Source of the DNA: CAZYWA01 sp964650975 [NCBI: uncultured bacterium]
GTDB taxonomy: Bacteria; JADJOY01
Assembly (NCBI GenBank): GCA_964650975.1
Contig: CAZYWA010000472.1
Location: 1 to 6,337 of the forward strand
Direction: 5' to 3'
Length of the DNA: 6,337 nucleotides
The translations under genes and the position numbers were made by a program. The notes beneath the pieces are model-generated. The model had not been told where the DNA came from. It was given only the letters and a program-made list of their open reading frames with translations, and did no database searches. Below, piece by piece: positions 5,619 to 6,337 of the stretch (positions are counted from its first letter, which is position 1; each line of letters opens with the position of its first letter).

Positions 5619-6052
5619 ACGGTTCTCTTCTTCCCTGACGTGGTGCTGGACGTATTCGGCAAGCACCTTGACGCGCGCATCGAACAGCCCCGATTGTCCC
5701 CTTCCTCGATGTCGGCGATCAAGACCTTCAGCGAGCCGTGCTCCACTTCGGCTTCGTCGAGCAGGGCATGGTCGTCGGGGAGCGCCGCGCGGACCTCGGG
5801 GTAAAAAACCTCCTCCTCGGCCGCCACGTCCTTGGTCAAGGCGGCGCAGATTTGTCCCGCGAGTTGGTTCTTGTTGGCGCGGTCCCGCGCCTTCTCGAAC
5901 TGCTCGAACGGGCCTTCCACCTTGCGGTGGTCCGCCTTGAGGAGCGAGATGGCATCGTTATTCGGCTTCTTGGTGTTCGGCTTCGATATGGAATTCTCCG
6001 CTGTGTGGTTGGAGGCGGGCAGGTCGAGAGATCGCATGCTGATCAGCGTCAA
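5619..6052 (-). pseudogene. Hemerythrin (HHE) domain protein, frameshifted and 3'-truncated
   Basis: A hemerythrin-like four-helix protein that would bind a di-iron centre for oxygen or redox sensing. After a hydrophilic N-terminus (MRSLDLPASNHTAENS and a Lys-rich stretch) the domain reads DAISLLKADHRKVEG (first His), QICAALTKDVAAEEEVFYPE and EVEHGSLKVLIADIEE (another His). A one-base shift near 5685-5692 then precedes LFDARVKVLAEYVQHHVREE (last His and Glu). In helix 2 the family has His in the H-x-x-x-E pair (KHVAAEEE); here it is Asp (KDVAAEEE), removing one iron ligand. Family resemblance stops at about 5619, where the strand becomes the reverse of the neighbouring plus-strand gene, so the 3' end is chimeric. 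The start is either TTG 6052, preceded by CAGGA, or ATG 6037. The stop codon of istB is only 23 bp upstream of TTG 6052. Confidence 0.8.
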
Positions 6053-6075
6053 GTAGTCCTGCCGGTGGACGACAA

Positions 6076-6337
6076 CTATTTCTTCCCCTTCGCGGATCCG
6101 TCACCGCCCACCGGTGGGTCCGCATTGCGTTTCTTGGCTACCTCCGTTCGATAGCTCGGCACGTCGAACTCGAGGATCGTGGAGTTGTGCACGATCCGGT
6201 CGATGGCAGCGGCAGTCGCCATCGGGTTGTGGAAGATCTGATCCCACTGGCTGAAGACCAGGTTGCTGGTGACGATGAGGGACCTGCGTTCGTAGCGTTC
6301 GCCCATGAGCGTGAAGAGGACGTCGGTGTCGTCGGCG
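6076..6337 (-). CDS. istB: IS21-family IstB ATPase, partial (C-terminal 86 residues)
   Basis: This is the helper ATPase of an IS21-family transposon, which loads and activates IstA. The visible 86 residues open with ADDTDVLFTLMGERYERRSL and continue with IVTSNLVFSQWDQIFHNPMA (sensor-1-like strand with the conserved T-S-N), TAAAIDRIVHNSTILEFDVP and SYR, then a Lys/Gly-rich tail ending at TAG 6076-6078. The frame is open to the window edge, so the Walker A and B parts lie outside. Full IstB proteins have about 250 residues. A 12-bp palindrome CCCACCGGTGGG (6107-6118) lies inside the coding tail. This copy is of a different subtype from the istB remnant at 150-254: the C-terminal motif differs and it looks undamaged. 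Confidence 0.9.
   Translation of the reverse strand, partial: ADDTDVLFTLMGERYERRSLIVTSNLVFSQWDQIFHNPMATAAAIDRIVHNSTILEFDVPSYRTEVAKKRNADPPVGGDGSAKGKK

Noticed and set aside
5248-5940. 230-codon plus-strand frame across 5248-5940
   Set aside because: Extremely Arg/Pro/Ser-rich shadow; overlaps the zinc-ribbon gene in another frame and lies antisense to the hemerythrin.
6107-6118. CCCACCGGTGGG palindrome as a regulatory site
   Set aside because: Lies inside the istB coding tail (Pro-Pro-Val-Gly-Gly codons) and is explained by coding in GC-rich DNA.
1-6337. CRISPR arrays, tRNA or rRNA genes, riboswitches
   Set aside because: No regularly spaced repeats, no tRNA T-loop/acceptor pairing and no rRNA-like sequence were seen on either strand.

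Overview
The window is GC-rich accessory DNA from a bacterium I cannot name with confidence. Codon use is strongly G/C at third positions, and the insertion-sequence families, the DUF2142/DUF2127 membrane proteins and the stand-alone receiver protein would suit a soil or sediment Gram-negative such as a myxobacterium, another proteobacterium or an Acidobacteriota relative. That placement is inference.

Left edge (1-721): an IS21-family remnant (C-terminal istB tail at 150-254 and terminal-type repeats at about 300-342) abuts a heavily mutated tyrosine recombinase whose recognisable sequence begins immediately after the IS end. This looks like an IS21 insertion into a recombinase gene that has since decayed. 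Positions 722-934 hold nothing I can identify.

Centre-left (935-3198): the only long intact genes lie here on the plus strand. They are a full-length DUF2142 polytopic membrane protein (GT-C-like) and a DUF2127 small membrane protein, separated by a perfect 10-bp GC hairpin and a doubtful small ORF.

Centre (3255-5077), all on the minus strand: a broken IS21 IstA N-terminus, an intact single-domain response regulator, and a DDE/rve integrase-type transposase broken by at least three frameshifts but still showing its D, D and E motifs.

Right (5078-6337): a two-gene plus-strand cassette of very small proteins (a two-CXXC zinc-ribbon-like protein and a 67-residue unknown protein carrying one frameshift), with a perfect 8-3-8 palindrome upstream that looks like an operator. 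It converges on a minus-strand hemerythrin (HHE) gene that is frameshifted, chimeric at its 3' end and apparently lacking one iron-ligand histidine. The hemerythrin start lies 23 bp downstream of the stop codon of another IS21 istB gene that runs off the window.

Overall this is a graveyard of mobile elements around a few intact passenger genes. I see no convincing new multi-gene system. The best candidate for undescribed biology is the palindrome plus zinc-ribbon plus 67-residue protein cassette at 5143-5612. Single-base frameshifts occur in almost every feature except the DUF2142, DUF2127, receiver and zinc-ribbon genes and the visible part of the right-end istB, so sequencing or assembly error must be weighed against real decay.
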